64,000 nucleotides of DNA from Edaphosphingomonas laterariae (GCF_900188165.1 NZ_FZOS01000013.1:1-64000), one strand, 5' to 3'. Positions 1 to 11,164 are shown, counted from the first letter of the stretch. Numbers and translations are program-made. Notes: a model not told the origin generated them from the sequence alone.

Positions 1-177
1 ACCCAGGGAGACCGTTTTACCGATCTGGAGAGGCGCGGAAGCGACCCGGGAAACACCGTGTCACCGCCGCCGGTGAAGGGGCTTCTATGGGGATCGCCCA
101 ACACCGTCAACAACCATTTTACACTTTTGTTGCCATCCATGGTCAACATGCGGAATTACAACGAATTTATCCGCTAA
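1..177 (+). CDS. Possible C-terminal tail of a gene cut by the window edge
   Basis: Frame 1 is open from the first base to a TAA at 175-177 (58 codons). I do not recognise the encoded peptide, which is rich in Pro, Asn and Arg and ends NYNEFIR. It could be the end of a rightward gene that starts outside the window, or a chance open frame. The strongly C-rich, G-poor stretch just after the stop is what one expects behind a Rho-terminated rightward transcript, which mildly supports a real gene. Identity is unknown. Confidence 0.25.
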   Translation, partial: TQGDRFTDLERRGSDPGNTVSPPPVKGLLWGSPNTVNNHFTLLLPSMVNMRNYNEFIR

Positions 178-345
178 CCGGACCTCAACCAATCCACCCG
201 CCAACCCTCGCCCCAACCCCGCCAGCACCTGCCCCAAACCCCGCCGCAACACCCCACAATCCCCACCAAACCCGCTCCCCAAGCCGCTTTCACACACCCC
301 ACGCACACAGAATCACACCCACAGAATCAGCCGAATCAATCAGCG
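178..345 (+). other. C-rich, G-poor stretch (candidate Rho entry region); no gene seen
   Basis: This stretch has roughly 14 G in the first 145 bases while about half of the bases are C, very unlike the balanced GC composition around it. Such a C-over-G bubble on the sense strand is a known property of Rho utilisation sites. It lies between an open frame ending at 177 and the convergent AraC-type gene ending at 359. No convincing gene was found in 178-358. The reverse strand has a short glycine-rich open frame that I regard as a composition artefact. Confidence 0.3.
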
Positions 346-358
346 GTGAACGATTCGA

Positions 359-1264
359 TCAGGCGACGAGCATCCCATCGGGGTCGCTCCTGATCCGGGC
401 GACATCGCGCAGCGGCGGTGCGCCGAACAGCCGGGCATATTCACGGCTGAACTGGGAGGGGCTGTCATAGCCGACGGTGAATCCCGCCTGCGCCGCATCG
501 CGCCCTTCGGCCAGAATCAGCCGGCGCGCTTCCTGCAGGCGAATGCGCTTCTGATATTGCAACGGGCTCATCGCGGTGACGGCACGGAAATGCTCGTGGA
601 GCGACGAGGCGCTCATGCCGGCTTCGGCCGCCACCGTCTCGATCCGGAACCCTTCGGCGAAATTGCGGCGGATCCAGTCGATCGCCCGATTCACCTGCGC
701 CAGCCGTCCGTCGCTCATTGCGATATGGCGCGCCTGTTCATGCTGGTCGCCGGTCAGCAGGCGATAGAGCACCTCCCGTTCGATCAGCGGCGCGAGGATC
801 GGAATGTCGGACGGCCGATCGAGCAGCGCCACCAGCCGGGCGACCGCATCGGCGAGCTCTGCGGCAACCGGGGTCAGCATCAATCCGGGGGGCGTGCCGG
901 TCGGGGCGGGGCGGGCACCCGCCGCCATCTCGACCACCAGGGACGACAGCAACGTCCGGTCGAGGCCCAGCCGCACGCATAGATAGGGTCGCTCGGCGCT
1001 CGCCTCAGTGACATGGCCGATCAGCGGCAGATCCGCCGACACCAACAGATAACGCGCGCGATCATATCTATAGATACCGTCGCCCAGCATCGCGACCTTG
1101 CGGCCTTGCGCCACCAGGCAAAGCGCCGGTTCGGCAATCGCGTGCGCCGGCTCGGTCGGCCGGGACGACCGGACCAGCATCAGCCGGGGGATCGCCGTCT
1201 CATGCGTGCCGTCCACGATCGCGTATCGTTCAATCAGGGACGCCAGCCGATCGAGAGCTTCCAT
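359..1264 (-). CDS. AraC family transcriptional regulator
   Basis: A 301-residue activator-type DNA-binding protein. The first half matches the AraC N-terminal ligand-binding domain of the YqhC group (segment EPALCLVAQGRK, then a cupin-like core). The C-terminal third carries two helix-turn-helix units (ETVAAEAGMSASSLHEHF and AGFTVGYDSPSQFSREYARL). Two in-frame ATGs lie at 1270 and 1264. The AAGGAGA ribosome site abuts 1270 but is six bases from 1264, so 1264 is preferred. The gene is divergent from a short-chain dehydrogenase at 1488, the usual target arrangement for YqhC-type regulators, so control of that gene is inferred. The ligand is unknown. Confidence 0.85.
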   Translation of the reverse strand: MEALDRLASLIERYAIVDGTHETAIPRLMLVRSSRPTEPAHAIAEPALCLVAQGRKVAMLGDGIYRYDRARYLLVSADLPLIGHVTEASAERPYLCVRLGLDRTLLSSLVVEMAAGARPAPTGTPPGLMLTPVAAELADAVARLVALLDRPSDIPILAPLIEREVLYRLLTGDQHEQARHIAMSDGRLAQVNRAIDWIRRNFAEGFRIETVAAEAGMSASSLHEHFRAVTAMSPLQYQKRIRLQEARRLILAEGRDAAQAGFTVGYDSPSQFSREYARLFGAPPLRDVARIRSDPDGMLVA

Positions 1265-1487
1265 CGCCATTCTCCTTGATGATGGCCTGCCATGCCCAAC
1301 GCATGGCGGAAAGGGCGCGGCCCATGGTTCGGAGGATCGTGCAATCATGGCGGAGCATCCGGCTACCGCCCGGGCCATCGGCGCCGGCATTTATAGGGCC
1401 GCAGCGGCCCCCGTCCCGTGACGCCCGCTCCCCCCAGGCAAGGCCCACTTCAAAGCGGGCCGCCCTCCAAACAAGGAATGCCCATCC

Positions 1488-2219
1488 ATGTCCGACATCG
1501 CCAACAAGGTCGTCCTTATCACCGGCGCCAGCAGCGGCATTGGCGAAGCGACCGCCCGTCACCTTGCCGGCCGCGGCGCCCATGTCGTTCTCGGCGCGCG
1601 CCGCGCCGACCGGCTCGAAACCATCGCGGCCGAGATTCGCTGCGCCGGCGGCTCGGCCATCTATCGCCCGCTCGACGTGACCGATCCGGCCGACATGACC
1701 GCGTTCGTCGACTTCGCGATCGAGGCCCACGGGCATATCGACGTGCTCGTCAACAATGCCGGCCTGATGCCGCTATCGCCGCTCGCCGCGCTCAAAGTGG
1801 ACGAGTGGAACCGGATGATCGACGTCAACATCAAGGGCGTGCTCAGCGGCATCGCCGCCACGCTGCCGCGCATGAAGGCGCAGGGGCACGGCCATTTCGT
1901 CAACGTCTCGTCGGTCGCGGGGCATCGCGTGATGCCGACATCGGCGGTCTATTCGGCAACCAAGTTCGCGGTGATGGCGCTGTCCGAAGGTCTGCGTGTC
2001 GAGAATGACGATATCCGCGTCACCGTGATCTCGCCGGGCGCCACCGAATCCGAACTCGCGCACACCATCACCGATGCCGATACCGCCGCGATGATCGATC
2101 GCTATCGCCAGATCGCGATCCCGGCGGATGCGATTGCCCGCGCGATCGGCTTCGCCATCGAGCAGCCGGGCAATGTCGACGTCAACGAGATCATCGTCCG
2201 CCCGACCGCCCAGCCCTGA
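1488..2219 (+). CDS. SDR family NAD(P)-dependent oxidoreductase
   Basis: A 243-residue classical short-chain dehydrogenase. The Rossmann glycine motif TGASSGIG is near residue 13, NNAG near 89, the catalytic serine sits in VNVSSVAG, and YSATK supplies the catalytic Tyr and Lys. The Arg-rich segment after the second strand (GARRADRLE) suggests NADP(H). The gene follows the divergent AraC regulator with a 223-base promoter gap and is probably its target. An AAGGA site lies about ten bases before the ATG. The substrate cannot be predicted, though relatives of this type reduce aldehydes, ketones or quinones. It ends 11 bases from the convergent pdeM. Confidence 0.88.
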   Translation: MSDIANKVVLITGASSGIGEATARHLAGRGAHVVLGARRADRLETIAAEIRCAGGSAIYRPLDVTDPADMTAFVDFAIEAHGHIDVLVNNAGLMPLSPLAALKVDEWNRMIDVNIKGVLSGIAATLPRMKAQGHGHFVNVSSVAGHRVMPTSAVYSATKFAVMALSEGLRVENDDIRVTVISPGATESELAHTITDADTAAMIDRYRQIAIPADAIARAIGFAIEQPGNVDVNEIIVRPTAQP

Positions 2220-2230
2220 GCGGACCGGCT

Positions 2231-2893
2231 TCAGGCGGCGAGCGGGAAGCGCAGCAGGCGATCGGCCAGGGGGACGAGCGCCTGCGCGTCGCGGCCAACC
2301 GCCCGGACGATTTCGGGGTGGTTCGCATCGAGCCCGCCGGTCAGCGCACCGAAAGCGGGCAGGATCAGCTTGGTGGCGCTGGCGACGAAGCAGCGCCGGG
2401 CCACCTGGCGGCCACGCAGCGCGATTCGCAATTTCGGATGGAAATGGCCGGAAAGCTCGGGTCGCGGATCGGCGGGATCGGCCTCGTGCCGCAGGATCAG
2501 CCCGTCCACCTCCGCCTCGCGCACCACCGCGCCACCGCAGCGATCGACCAGACCCGCATCATGGTTGCCGGTGATCCAGGTCCAGCGCGTGCGCCCGGTC
2601 AACGCCCGTAACATCGCCTCCGCTTGCTCCGGCAATCGATCGCAGCCCGCCGAATCATGAAAGCTGTCGCCCAGGCACCAGATCTCGGCCGCGCGGGTCT
2701 GTTCGGCGACACGGGCCAGATCGGCCAGCGTCGCGATCGAATCATAAGGCGGCAGCATCTGCCCGCCGGCCGCGAACCAGCTCGCTTTCTCCAGATGGAG
2801 ATCGGCGACGAGCAGCGCGCGGCGCGCCGGCAGCAGCAGTGCGCCATGGGCCTGCGCCGCCATCTCCACGCCGCAGAACGAAAAGCGAACCAT
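2231..2893 (-). CDS. pdeM: Ligase-associated DNA damage response endonuclease PdeM
   Basis: A 220-residue metallophosphoesterase. Metal-binding motifs appear in the expected order: LVADLHLEK (DxH) near residue 29, WCLGDSFHD (GD) near 73, ITGNHD (GNHD) near 105, and LSGHFHPK (GHxH) near 148. This spacing and the short length fit the PdeM/YkuE-like branch named for its usual location with ATP-dependent ligase and Lhr helicase genes. No ligase or lhr gene is adjacent here, so the gene sits outside the usual repair island. It is expected to act on DNA or nucleotide phosphodiesters; its biological role is not well settled. Confidence 0.85.
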   Translation of the reverse strand: MVRFSFCGVEMAAQAHGALLLPARRALLVADLHLEKASWFAAGGQMLPPYDSIATLADLARVAEQTRAAEIWCLGDSFHDSAGCDRLPEQAEAMLRALTGRTRWTWITGNHDAGLVDRCGGAVVREAEVDGLILRHEADPADPRPELSGHFHPKLRIALRGRQVARRCFVASATKLILPAFGALTGGLDANHPEIVRAVGRDAQALVPLADRLLRFPLAA

Positions 2894-2925
2894 GCTCCGC
2901 TATAGAACCGGCGCAGCGCCCGGCG

Positions 2926-3642
2926 CTAGCCCCACAATTCGTCGAGGAAATTACGCATCGCCTGCCAGGATCGCCGATCCGCCTTCGCATCATAAAGCAG
3001 GCCGAAGTCGGGATTGTTCGCGCCCGGCGCGGTGAAGGCGTGGCTGGTGTTGCCGTACATGTGAATCTGCCAGTCGGCTCCGGCGTCGGTCAGCTCGCGG
3101 CCAAGCGCGACCGTCTGGTCGGGGGTCGCCAGCGGATCCTCGAAGCCGTGGAGCACCAGCACCTTGGCGCTGATCGGCTTGTTGGCGAAGGGCGGTGCAT
3201 CGAACACGCCATGGAAGCTGACGACGCCATCCACATCCGCGCCCGACCGCGCGAGATCGAGCACGCACTTGCCGCCAAGGCAGAAGCCGATCGCCGCGGT
3301 GCGGCCGGCATCCACTTCGGGCAAGCCCCGCAGCAATTCGAGCGTCCGGTTGATCCGCGCCTGCAGCACGGCACGATCGCTGCCCAGCTCCCCCGCCAAC
3401 GCCATCGCCTCGTCGGTATTGGTCGCGCGCCGGCCCTGGCCATAGAGATCGATCGCAAAGCCGACATAGCCGAGCTCGGCGAGCGCGATTGCCTTGCCCG
3501 TGTCGAAATCATCCTGCCCCATCCAGTTGTGCGACACGAGCACGCCGGGGCGCGGGCCGGTGGCCGCGTCATCCCATGCGATCACGCCTTCGAACGTGCC
3601 GCCGGGCGCATCATAGATCAGGGGCCGCGTCTGGATGGTCAT
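2926..3642 (-). CDS. Dienelactone hydrolase family protein
   Basis: A 238-residue alpha/beta hydrolase. The nucleophile is Cys121 in GFCLGGK, the acid is Asp169 in HGFEDP, and His201 lies in GNTSHAF, giving the Cys-Asp-His triad of the dienelactone hydrolase (COG0412) family. The start is chosen at 3642 because GGAGGA lies nine bases upstream; the frame stays open far upstream, but that region lies within the divergent gpmA gene. Family members hydrolyse dienelactones in chlorocatechol breakdown or act on other small esters. No aromatic-degradation gene is nearby, so the substrate is open. Confidence 0.85.
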   Translation of the reverse strand: MTIQTRPLIYDAPGGTFEGVIAWDDAATGPRPGVLVSHNWMGQDDFDTGKAIALAELGYVGFAIDLYGQGRRATNTDEAMALAGELGSDRAVLQARINRTLELLRGLPEVDAGRTAAIGFCLGGKCVLDLARSGADVDGVVSFHGVFDAPPFANKPISAKVLVLHGFEDPLATPDQTVALGRELTDAGADWQIHMYGNTSHAFTAPGANNPDFGLLYDAKADRRSWQAMRNFLDELWG

Positions 3643-3756
3643 CTGCGTCTTTCCTCCGTCGATCATGCGCGCATCGCATGTCGCGCCAGCGCATGACAAT
3701 GTTGAGACTCGCGAAATGGACGCTAAGAGGCCCCCGACACCCGCACAGGAGACCCC

Positions 3757-4443
3757 ATGCCCACGCTTGTCCTGATCCGCCACGGCCAGTCGGCCTGGAA
3801 CCTCGAAAACCGCTTCACCGGCTGGTGGGATGTCAACCTGACCGAACAGGGCATCGCCGAAGCCAAGGCCGCGGGCGAGCTGATGGCCGCCAAGGGCCTC
3901 GATTTCGACATGGCCTTCACCAGCTTGCAGACCCGCGCGATCAAGACGCTGAATCTGGCGCTTGAGGCGATGGGCCGGCTGTGGCTTCCGGTCGAAAAGG
4001 ACTGGCGGCTCAACGAACGCCATTATGGCGGGCTGACCGGCCTCAACAAGGCGGAGACCGCCGCCAAGCATGGCGATGCCCAGGTCAAGATCTGGCGCCG
4101 CTCGTTCGATGTTCCGCCGCCGCCGCTGGAAGCGGGCAGCGAGTGGGATCTGTCGCAGGATCGCCGCTATGCCGGGATCGCCATCCCGCAGACCGAAAGC
4201 CTGAAGGACACGATCGCGCGCGTGCTGCCTTATTGGGATGCCCGCATCGCCCCGGCGCTGACGAGCGGCCAGCGCGTCGTGATCTCGGCGCATGGCAATT
4301 CGCTGCGCGCGCTCGTCAAGCACCTGTCGAACATCCCCGACAGCGAGATCACCGAGCTTGAAATCCCGACCGGCCAGCCGATCGTCTACGAGCTCGCCGA
4401 CGATCTGAGCGCGAAGGACCGCTATTATCTGTCGGAACGCTGA
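3757..4443 (+). CDS. gpmA: 2,3-bisphosphoglycerate-dependent phosphoglycerate mutase
   Basis: A 228-residue histidine phosphatase superfamily enzyme that interconverts 3- and 2-phosphoglycerate in glycolysis and gluconeogenesis. The phosphohistidine motif [10 protein letters not shown] is at residues 6-15, followed by the dPGM-specific [26 protein letters not shown] and the second catalytic histidine in [10 protein letters not shown]. The length is typical of bacterial GpmA. AGGAGA lies just upstream of the ATG. It is followed after 66 bases by purE-purK on the same strand; cotranscription is possible but unproven. Confidence 0.95.
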   Translation: MPTLVLIRHGQSAWNLENRFTGWWDVNLTEQGIAEAKAAGELMAAKGLDFDMAFTSLQTRAIKTLNLALEAMGRLWLPVEKDWRLNERHYGGLTGLNKAETAAKHGDAQVKIWRRSFDVPPPPLEAGSEWDLSQDRRYAGIAIPQTESLKDTIARVLPYWDARIAPALTSGQRVVISAHGNSLRALVKHLSNIPDSEITELEIPTGQPIVYELADDLSAKDRYYLSER

Positions 4444-4509
4444 GCGCACCGACTTCATTGCGCAAAGCGCGGCGATTCCTTAAAGGCCGCGCTTTGCCGG
4501 GGAGACGAC

Positions 4510-4998
<489 letters not shown>

Positions 4999-5008
4999 AG
5001 CAGACCCG

Positions 5009-6073
5009 ATGATCGTCCCCCCCGGATCGCGTATCGGCATCGTCGGCGGCGGCCAGCTTGGCCGGATGCTCGCCATGGCGGCGGCGCGACTCGGCTATCG
5101 CTCCTATATCTACGCGCCCGAGGCCAGCGGCCCGGCGGGCGACGTCACGGCGGGGTGGACGCAGGGCAGCTATGACGATTCGGTCGCGCTGGCGGATTTC
5201 GCCGCCTCGGTCGATGTCGTCACCTATGAATTCGAAAATGTGCCGGTGGCGCCGCTCCGCATGCTGTCGCAGCGGCTGCACCCCAATCTGGCGGCGCTGG
5301 AAGTCGCGCAGGACCGGCTGACCGAAAAGGATTTCGTCGCGCGGCTCGGGCTCCGGCCCGCCCCCTATCGCGCGGTCGACGATCTTGCCGGGCTTCGCGC
5401 CGCGATTGCCGAACTCGGCGCGCCCGCCATCCTGAAGACGCGCCGCTTCGGCTATGACGGCAAGGGCCAGGCCCGGCTCCAGTCGGCGGACGATGCCGAG
5501 GCCGCCTGGGAAGCGATCGGCGGCCGTCCGGCGGTGCTCGAAGGCTTCATCCGCTTCGATCGCGAATTTTCGGTGATCGCGGTGCGGGGCCATGATGGCG
5601 GCTTCGCCACCTGGGACGTGCCGGACAATGTTCATGAAAACGGCATCCTCGCCACCTCCACCGTTCCCGCGGGCGCGCTGATCGCGGCGCAGGCGGCCGA
5701 AGCGATCGAGATGACCCGCGCGGTGGCCGACGCGCTCGATTATGTCGGCGTGCTGACCGTCGAATATTTCGCCACCGCAGCCGGCCCCGTGTTCAACGAG
5801 ATGGCCCCGCGCGTCCACAATAGCGGTCACTGGACGATCGAGGGCGCGGTGACCTGCCAGTTCGAGAATCACGTCCGGGCGATCTGCGGCCTGCCGCTGG
5901 GATCGACCGCGCGCGCCGCGCCGCGAGTCGAAATGCGCAACCTGATCGGCACGCAGGCGGACGACTGGGCCGCCATCCTCGCCGATCCCACCGCGCACCT
6001 GCACCTTTATGGCAAGGGCGATCCCCGCCCGGGCCGCAAGATGGGCCATGTCACCCGGCTGCTCGGCGAATAA
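5009..6073 (+). CDS. purK: 5-(carboxyamino)imidazole ribonucleotide synthase
   Basis: A 354-residue ATP-grasp ligase that carboxylates AIR with bicarbonate and ATP to N5-CAIR, the substrate of PurE encoded just upstream. The N-terminal glycine loop GIVGGGQLGRML lies near residue 10. The ATP-grasp core includes LKTRRFGYDGKGQ and the metal-binding stretch VFNEMAPRVHNSGH. The frame is open upstream into purE, but the ATG at 5009, ten bases after the purE stop, gives the family's normal N-terminus. The C-terminus ends in the expected GRKMGHVT segment. Confidence 0.95.
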   Translation: MIVPPGSRIGIVGGGQLGRMLAMAAARLGYRSYIYAPEASGPAGDVTAGWTQGSYDDSVALADFAASVDVVTYEFENVPVAPLRMLSQRLHPNLAALEVAQDRLTEKDFVARLGLRPAPYRAVDDLAGLRAAIAELGAPAILKTRRFGYDGKGQARLQSADDAEAAWEAIGGRPAVLEGFIRFDREFSVIAVRGHDGGFATWDVPDNVHENGILATSTVPAGALIAAQAAEAIEMTRAVADALDYVGVLTVEYFATAAGPVFNEMAPRVHNSGHWTIEGAVTCQFENHVRAICGLPLGSTARAAPRVEMRNLIGTQADDWAAILADPTAHLHLYGKGDPRPGRKMGHVTRLLGE

Positions 6074-6116
6074 TCCGCTCAGCCCGGGTTCATCGAATCG
6101 GACACAAAGCACCACG

Positions 6117-6434
6117 ATGAGAATTTTTCCCTGGCTCCTCGCCTGCGCGCTGCCGCTTGCCGGCTGCGCTTCCGTCACGCCCGAAGCCAAGGTCCGCACC
6201 TCGCTGATCGATGCCGGCATCGCGCCGCCGGTCGCCTCCTGCATGGCCGAACGGATGGTGGATCGCCTGTCGATCACCCAGCTCAGGCGCCTGCAATCGC
6301 TGGCGAAGCTGCCGGAGAAGGATGTGGGCGGGATGACCGTCGATCAGTTTCTCTACCAACTCCGTGCCTTGCAGGATCCGGAGATCTTCTCGGTGGTCAG
6401 CCGGGCCGGCCTCGGCTGCGCGATAGCAGGCTAA
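6117..6434 (+). CDS. Small lipoprotein of unknown function
   Basis: A 105-residue protein with a short signal peptide and a lipobox LAGC at residues 14-17, so it should be lipidated and anchored in the cell envelope. The remainder contains two more cysteines (SCMAERM and GLGCAIAG) that could form a disulfide, and a helical middle. I do not recognise a named domain. It starts 43 bases after purK on the same strand and may be read through from purEK. Conserved hypothetical proteins of this kind are common in sphingomonads. Confidence 0.7.
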   Translation: MRIFPWLLACALPLAGCASVTPEAKVRTSLIDAGIAPPVASCMAERMVDRLSITQLRRLQSLAKLPEKDVGGMTVDQFLYQLRALQDPEIFSVVSRAGLGCAIAG

Positions 6435-6536
6435 TCGCCCCATCTTTGCGCCAGCAAGCACGCCTGTGGGCTTTCATTCGCGACACTTTCATGCTTTAGG
6501 CCGGCGGATTTTGAACCGGATCAGGCTGGGAGCGTC

Positions 6537-7736
<1,200 letters not shown>

Positions 7737-7780
7737 TTGCCCTCCCCGGGAAATCAAGGACAGCCGAAGGAGATTAGGAC

Positions 7781-8530
7781 ATGAAGGTACTCGTGCCCGT
7801 GAAGCGGGTGATCGACTACAACGTGAAGCCGCGCGTGAAGATGGACGGCACCGGCGTCGATCTCGCCAACGTCAAGATGTCGATGAACCCGTTCGACGAA
7901 ATCGCCGTCGAGGAAGCCATCCGCCTGAAGGAAAAGGGCGTGGCGACCGAGATCGTCGCGGTGTCGATCGGTGAAGCCAAGGCGCAGGAAACGCTCCGCA
8001 CCGCGCTCGCCATGGGCGCGGACCGGGCGATCCTCGTCGTCGCCGAGGGCGATGTCGAGCCTCTCGCCGTCGCCAAGATCCTGAAGGCCATCGTCGATGA
8101 GGAGGCCCCGGGCCTCGTCATCCTCGGCAAGCAGGCGATCGACGACGATTCGAACCAGACCGGCCAGATGCTGGCGGCCCTCACCGGCCGTCCGCAGGGC
8201 ACCTTCGCGTCGAAGCTCGAAGTCGCCGGCGACACCGTCACCGTCACCCGCGAGGTCGACGGCGGTCTCGAAACCGTCAGCCTCAAGGCGCCGGCGATCG
8301 TGACCACCGATCTCCGCCTGAACGAGCCGCGCTATGCGTCGCTGCCGAACATCATGAAGGCCAAGTCCAAGCCGCTCGCGCAGAAGACCCCGGCCGATTA
8401 TGGCGTCGACACCACGCCGCGCCTCAAGACCCTCAACGTCTCCGAGCCGCCGAAGCGGACCGCGGGCGTGAAGGTTGCGGATGTTGACGAGCTTGTCGCC
8501 AAGCTCAAGGCGCTGGGAGTTGCGGCATGA
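7781..8530 (+). CDS. etfB: Electron transfer flavoprotein subunit beta
   Basis: A 249-residue ETF beta subunit. With EtfA it takes electrons from acyl-CoA and related dehydrogenases and hands them to ETF-ubiquinone oxidoreductase. The start [14 protein letters not shown], the AMP-binding region [13 protein letters not shown], and the signature [21 protein letters not shown]-type block are all present. A near-ideal AAGGAGA precedes the ATG. It overlaps etfA by four bases (ATGA), so translation is coupled. Confidence 0.96.
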   Translation: MKVLVPVKRVIDYNVKPRVKMDGTGVDLANVKMSMNPFDEIAVEEAIRLKEKGVATEIVAVSIGEAKAQETLRTALAMGADRAILVVAEGDVEPLAVAKILKAIVDEEAPGLVILGKQAIDDDSNQTGQMLAALTGRPQGTFASKLEVAGDTVTVTREVDGGLETVSLKAPAIVTTDLRLNEPRYASLPNIMKAKSKPLAQKTPADYGVDTTPRLKTLNVSEPPKRTAGVKVADVDELVAKLKALGVAA

Positions 8531-9456
8531 GCGTTCTGGTCCTCGTCGAACATGACAATGCGTCCGTGAAGGATGCGACGCTGGCCGCCGTCACGGCCGC
8601 CGGCAAGCTGGGCGAAGTCCACGCGCTCGTCGCCGGCGCCGGCGCGCAGGCTGCGGCCGACGCCGCCGCCAAGATCGCGGGCGTCGCCAAGGTGCTGCTC
8701 GCCGACGACGCGGCCTATGGCCACGCGCTCGCCGAAAACGTCGCCCCGCTCGTCGTCGATCTGATGGCGAACTATGACGCGTTCGTCGCGCCCGCCACGT
8801 CCAACGGCAAGAACATCGCGCCGCGCGTCGCCGCGTTGCTCGATGTCATGCAGATCTCCGACATCCTGTCGGTCGAATCGGCCGACACCTTCACCCGGCC
8901 GATCTACGCCGGCAACGCGATCGCCAAGGTGCAGTCGTCGGATGCCAAGAAGGTCATCACCGTGCGCGGCACCGCCTTCGAAAAGGCGGCGACGGACGGC
9001 GGTTCGGCCTCGGTTGAAGCCGTTTCGGGCAAGGGCGATGCCGGCCTGTCGAGCTTCGTCGGCGCCGAGATCTCCAAGTCGGAGCGTCCGGAACTCACCT
9101 CGGCCAAGATCATCGTGTCGGGCGGCCGTGCGCTCCAGAACAGCGAAAACTTCCACACCATCATCGAACCGCTGGCCGACAAGCTCGGCGCGGGCGTCGG
9201 CGCCAGCCGCGCCGCGGTCGATGCGGGCTATGTGCCCAACGACTATCAGGTCGGCCAGACCGGCAAGATCGTCGCTCCGGAAGTCTATATCGCGGTCGGT
9301 ATCTCGGGTGCGATCCAGCACCTTGCCGGCATGAAGGATTCGAAGACGATCATCGCCATCAACAAGGACGAAGACGCCCCGATCTTCCAGGTCGCGGACA
9401 TCGGCCTCGTCGGCGATCTCTTCAAGGTCGTGCCGGAGCTTACGTCGAAGCTCTGA
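8527..9456 (+). CDS. etfA: Electron transfer flavoprotein subunit alpha
   Basis: A 309-residue ETF alpha subunit that binds FAD and pairs with EtfB. The N-terminal half is the variable ETF domain. The C-terminal FAD domain contains [48 protein letters not shown] and a final [15 protein letters not shown]. Its length equals the family norm. Translation is coupled to etfB by ATGA overlap. A strong intrinsic terminator begins 24 bases after the stop and closes the unit. Confidence 0.96.
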   Translation: MSVLVLVEHDNASVKDATLAAVTAAGKLGEVHALVAGAGAQAAADAAAKIAGVAKVLLADDAAYGHALAENVAPLVVDLMANYDAFVAPATSNGKNIAPRVAALLDVMQISDILSVESADTFTRPIYAGNAIAKVQSSDAKKVITVRGTAFEKAATDGGSASVEAVSGKGDAGLSSFVGAEISKSERPELTSAKIIVSGGRALQNSENFHTIIEPLADKLGAGVGASRAAVDAGYVPNDYQVGQTGKIVAPEVYIAVGISGAIQHLAGMKDSKTIIAINKDEDAPIFQVADIGLVGDLFKVVPELTSKL

Positions 9457-9480
9457 TCGCCCTGAAGCGAAACAGAATGA

Positions 9481-9509
9481 GGGCGGTCCGCAAGGGCCGC
9501 CCTTTTTCT
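9481..9509 (+). terminator. Rho-independent terminator after etfA
   Basis: A nine-base-pair stem (GGGCGGTCC with GGGCCGCCC, one G-U pair) encloses the stable GCAA tetraloop and is followed directly by TTTTTCTT. It lies 24 bases after the etfA stop and ends the sucC-etfBA transcription unit before the convergent PilZ gene. Confidence 0.88.
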
Positions 9510-9573
9510 TTGGCCTCGCGGGCCTGCCGGCGATCCACGCGGTCGCCAGCACCGATCGCCCATGCGCTGATCG

Positions 9574-9903
9574 TCAGTGCAGATTCGGCGCCTCGGCGAC
9601 GATGCGGACCAGCGTTTCCGGCGTGATCGGTGTTTCGAACTGGCAGCCGATTCGCCCATCGTCGCACCACACCACCCGCGCGGAAAGCGCGGCAAAGCCC
9701 GGCACGCGCAGCCAGATCAGGCTACCCGGCTGCACGGGCGCATAGCTTTTGGCCATGAAACCGGCGATCGAGATGTTGGAGACGACGCAGCCGATCCCCT
9801 TCATCCCGGCCATGCGCAGGCTGGCATTCAGGTCCACCGGGCGACGCGCATCGCTGCGCGCATCCTCGCTCCGTTGTTCATGGATCACCGCCAAGATGCG
9901 CAA
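9574..9903 (-). CDS. PilZ domain protein (putative c-di-GMP receptor)
   Basis: A 109-residue single-domain protein. The c-di-GMP binding signature is present as an Arg-rich segment (SDARRPVDL, residues about 18-26) followed by [10 protein letters not shown], a variant of the (D/N)xSxxG box; [15 protein letters not shown] closes the barrel. This implies a cytoplasmic second-messenger sensor, but the output partner is unknown. The first codon appears to be TTG at 9903, and GTG at 9888 is an alternative. It lies 46 bases after nhaA on the same strand and could be on its transcript. Confidence 0.75.
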   Translation of the reverse strand: MRILAVIHEQRSEDARSDARRPVDLNASLRMAGMKGIGCVVSNISIAGFMAKSYAPVQPGSLIWLRVPGFAALSARVVWCDDGRIGCQFETPITPETLVRIVAEAPNLH

Positions 9904-9949
9904 AGTCGCCCGCCTACTCCACCGGAGCAGGCAGCTTACCGCGTGATCC

Positions 9950-11164
9950 TTAATTTTGGCTTGTAGTTCGATATCTTGGTGCGACGCGTAGCAACAAATA
10001 TCCGGCGAATGCCGAAACCAGCGATCCGCCGAGGACGCCGATCTTCACCTCGTCCACCAGTTGCGGATCGGCAAAGGCCAGCCCGCCGATGAACAGGCTC
10101 ATGGTGAAGCCGATGCCGCACAAGAGCGCGACGCCATAGACCTGCAGCCAGGTGGCGCCCGCCGGCCGTTCCCCGATGCCGAGCGCGACCGCGATCCGCA
10201 CGCTCGCGAAAATGCCGATCTGCTTACCAAGGACGAGGCCCAGCGCCACGCCTGCCGGCAACGGCGCCAGCAATTGTTCAAGCCCGACGCCCGCCAGCGA
10301 CACGCCGGCATTGGCAAAGCCGAACAGCGGCACGATCGCATAAGCCACCCAGGGGTGCAGCCCATGTTCCAGCCGGTGCAGCGGCGAATCGGCAGCATCG
10401 GGCGCGGCCGGGGTGATGCGGATCGGAATCGCGATCGCCGCCAGCACGCCGGCGATGGTGGCGTGAACGCCCGACAGCAGCACCGCGAACCACAGGCCGA
10501 TGGCAAGCAGCAGATAGGGCCACAATTTGATCACGCCGGCGCGGTTGAGAATGAACATCGTGCCCCACAGCACGCCCGCCGCCAGCAACGCCGGCCCGCC
10601 GATGCTGGCGGTATAGGCAAGCGCGATGATCGCCACCGCGCCCATGTCGTCGACGATGGCCACCGTCGTCAGGAACAGCTTGAGCGACGCCGGCGCCCGG
10701 CTGCCCAGCAAGGCGAGCACGCCGATCGCGAAGGCGATGTCGGTGGCGGACGGGATCGCCCAGCCACGGGCGAGCCCCGGCGCATCGCGGGTGACGGCCA
10801 GATAGACCATCGCCGGCACGATCATGCCGCCCGCCGCCGCCACGATCGGCAGGCCGCGATCCTTCCAGGTCGCCAGATGCCCGTCGACGAATTCGCGCTT
10901 GATCTCCAGCCCGACGAGCAGGAAAAACAGCGCCATCAGCGCATCGTTGATCCAGAGATGCACCGTCATCGGCCCCAGCTTCGGCGTCAGGACCGGCCCG
11001 GTTTCCATGTGGAGGAAATGAAAATAGGCTTCCGCGAGCGGGCTGTTGGCCACGATCATCGCCAGTGCGGCGGCGATCATCAGCAATATGCCGCCCGATG
11101 CCTCGGATTTCAGGAAATCACGCAGCGCGGAATTCGCACCCCGGCGTTCGGCGGCCTTGGTCAC
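9950..11164 (-). CDS. nhaA: Na+/H+ antiporter NhaA
   Basis: A 404-residue inner-membrane antiporter expelling sodium in exchange for protons. About twelve membrane segments are visible. The paired aspartates of the ion site occur in AIVDDMGAVAIIAL, and FFLLVGLEIKREF is the conserved early loop. The best start is GTG at 11164, preceded at about six bases by GAGGAG; an upstream extension would have no ribosome site and would run into the divergent DUF389 gene. The N-terminal leader (TKAAERRGANSALRDFLKSE) is typical. Confidence 0.93.
   Translation of the reverse strand: MTKAAERRGANSALRDFLKSEASGGILLMIAAALAMIVANSPLAEAYFHFLHMETGPVLTPKLGPMTVHLWINDALMALFFLLVGLEIKREFVDGHLATWKDRGLPIVAAAGGMIVPAMVYLAVTRDAPGLARGWAIPSATDIAFAIGVLALLGSRAPASLKLFLTTVAIVDDMGAVAIIALAYTASIGGPALLAAGVLWGTMFILNRAGVIKLWPYLLLAIGLWFAVLLSGVHATIAGVLAAIAIPIRITPAAPDAADSPLHRLEHGLHPWVAYAIVPLFGFANAGVSLAGVGLEQLLAPLPAGVALGLVLGKQIGIFASVRIAVALGIGERPAGATWLQVYGVALLCGIGFTMSLFIGGLAFADPQLVDEVKIGVLGGSLVSAFAGYLLLRVAPRYRTTSQN

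Noticed and set aside
85-306. Glycine-rich 73-codon frame on the minus strand
   Set aside because: It mirrors the C-rich stretch of the plus strand and has no recognisable domain or ribosome site.
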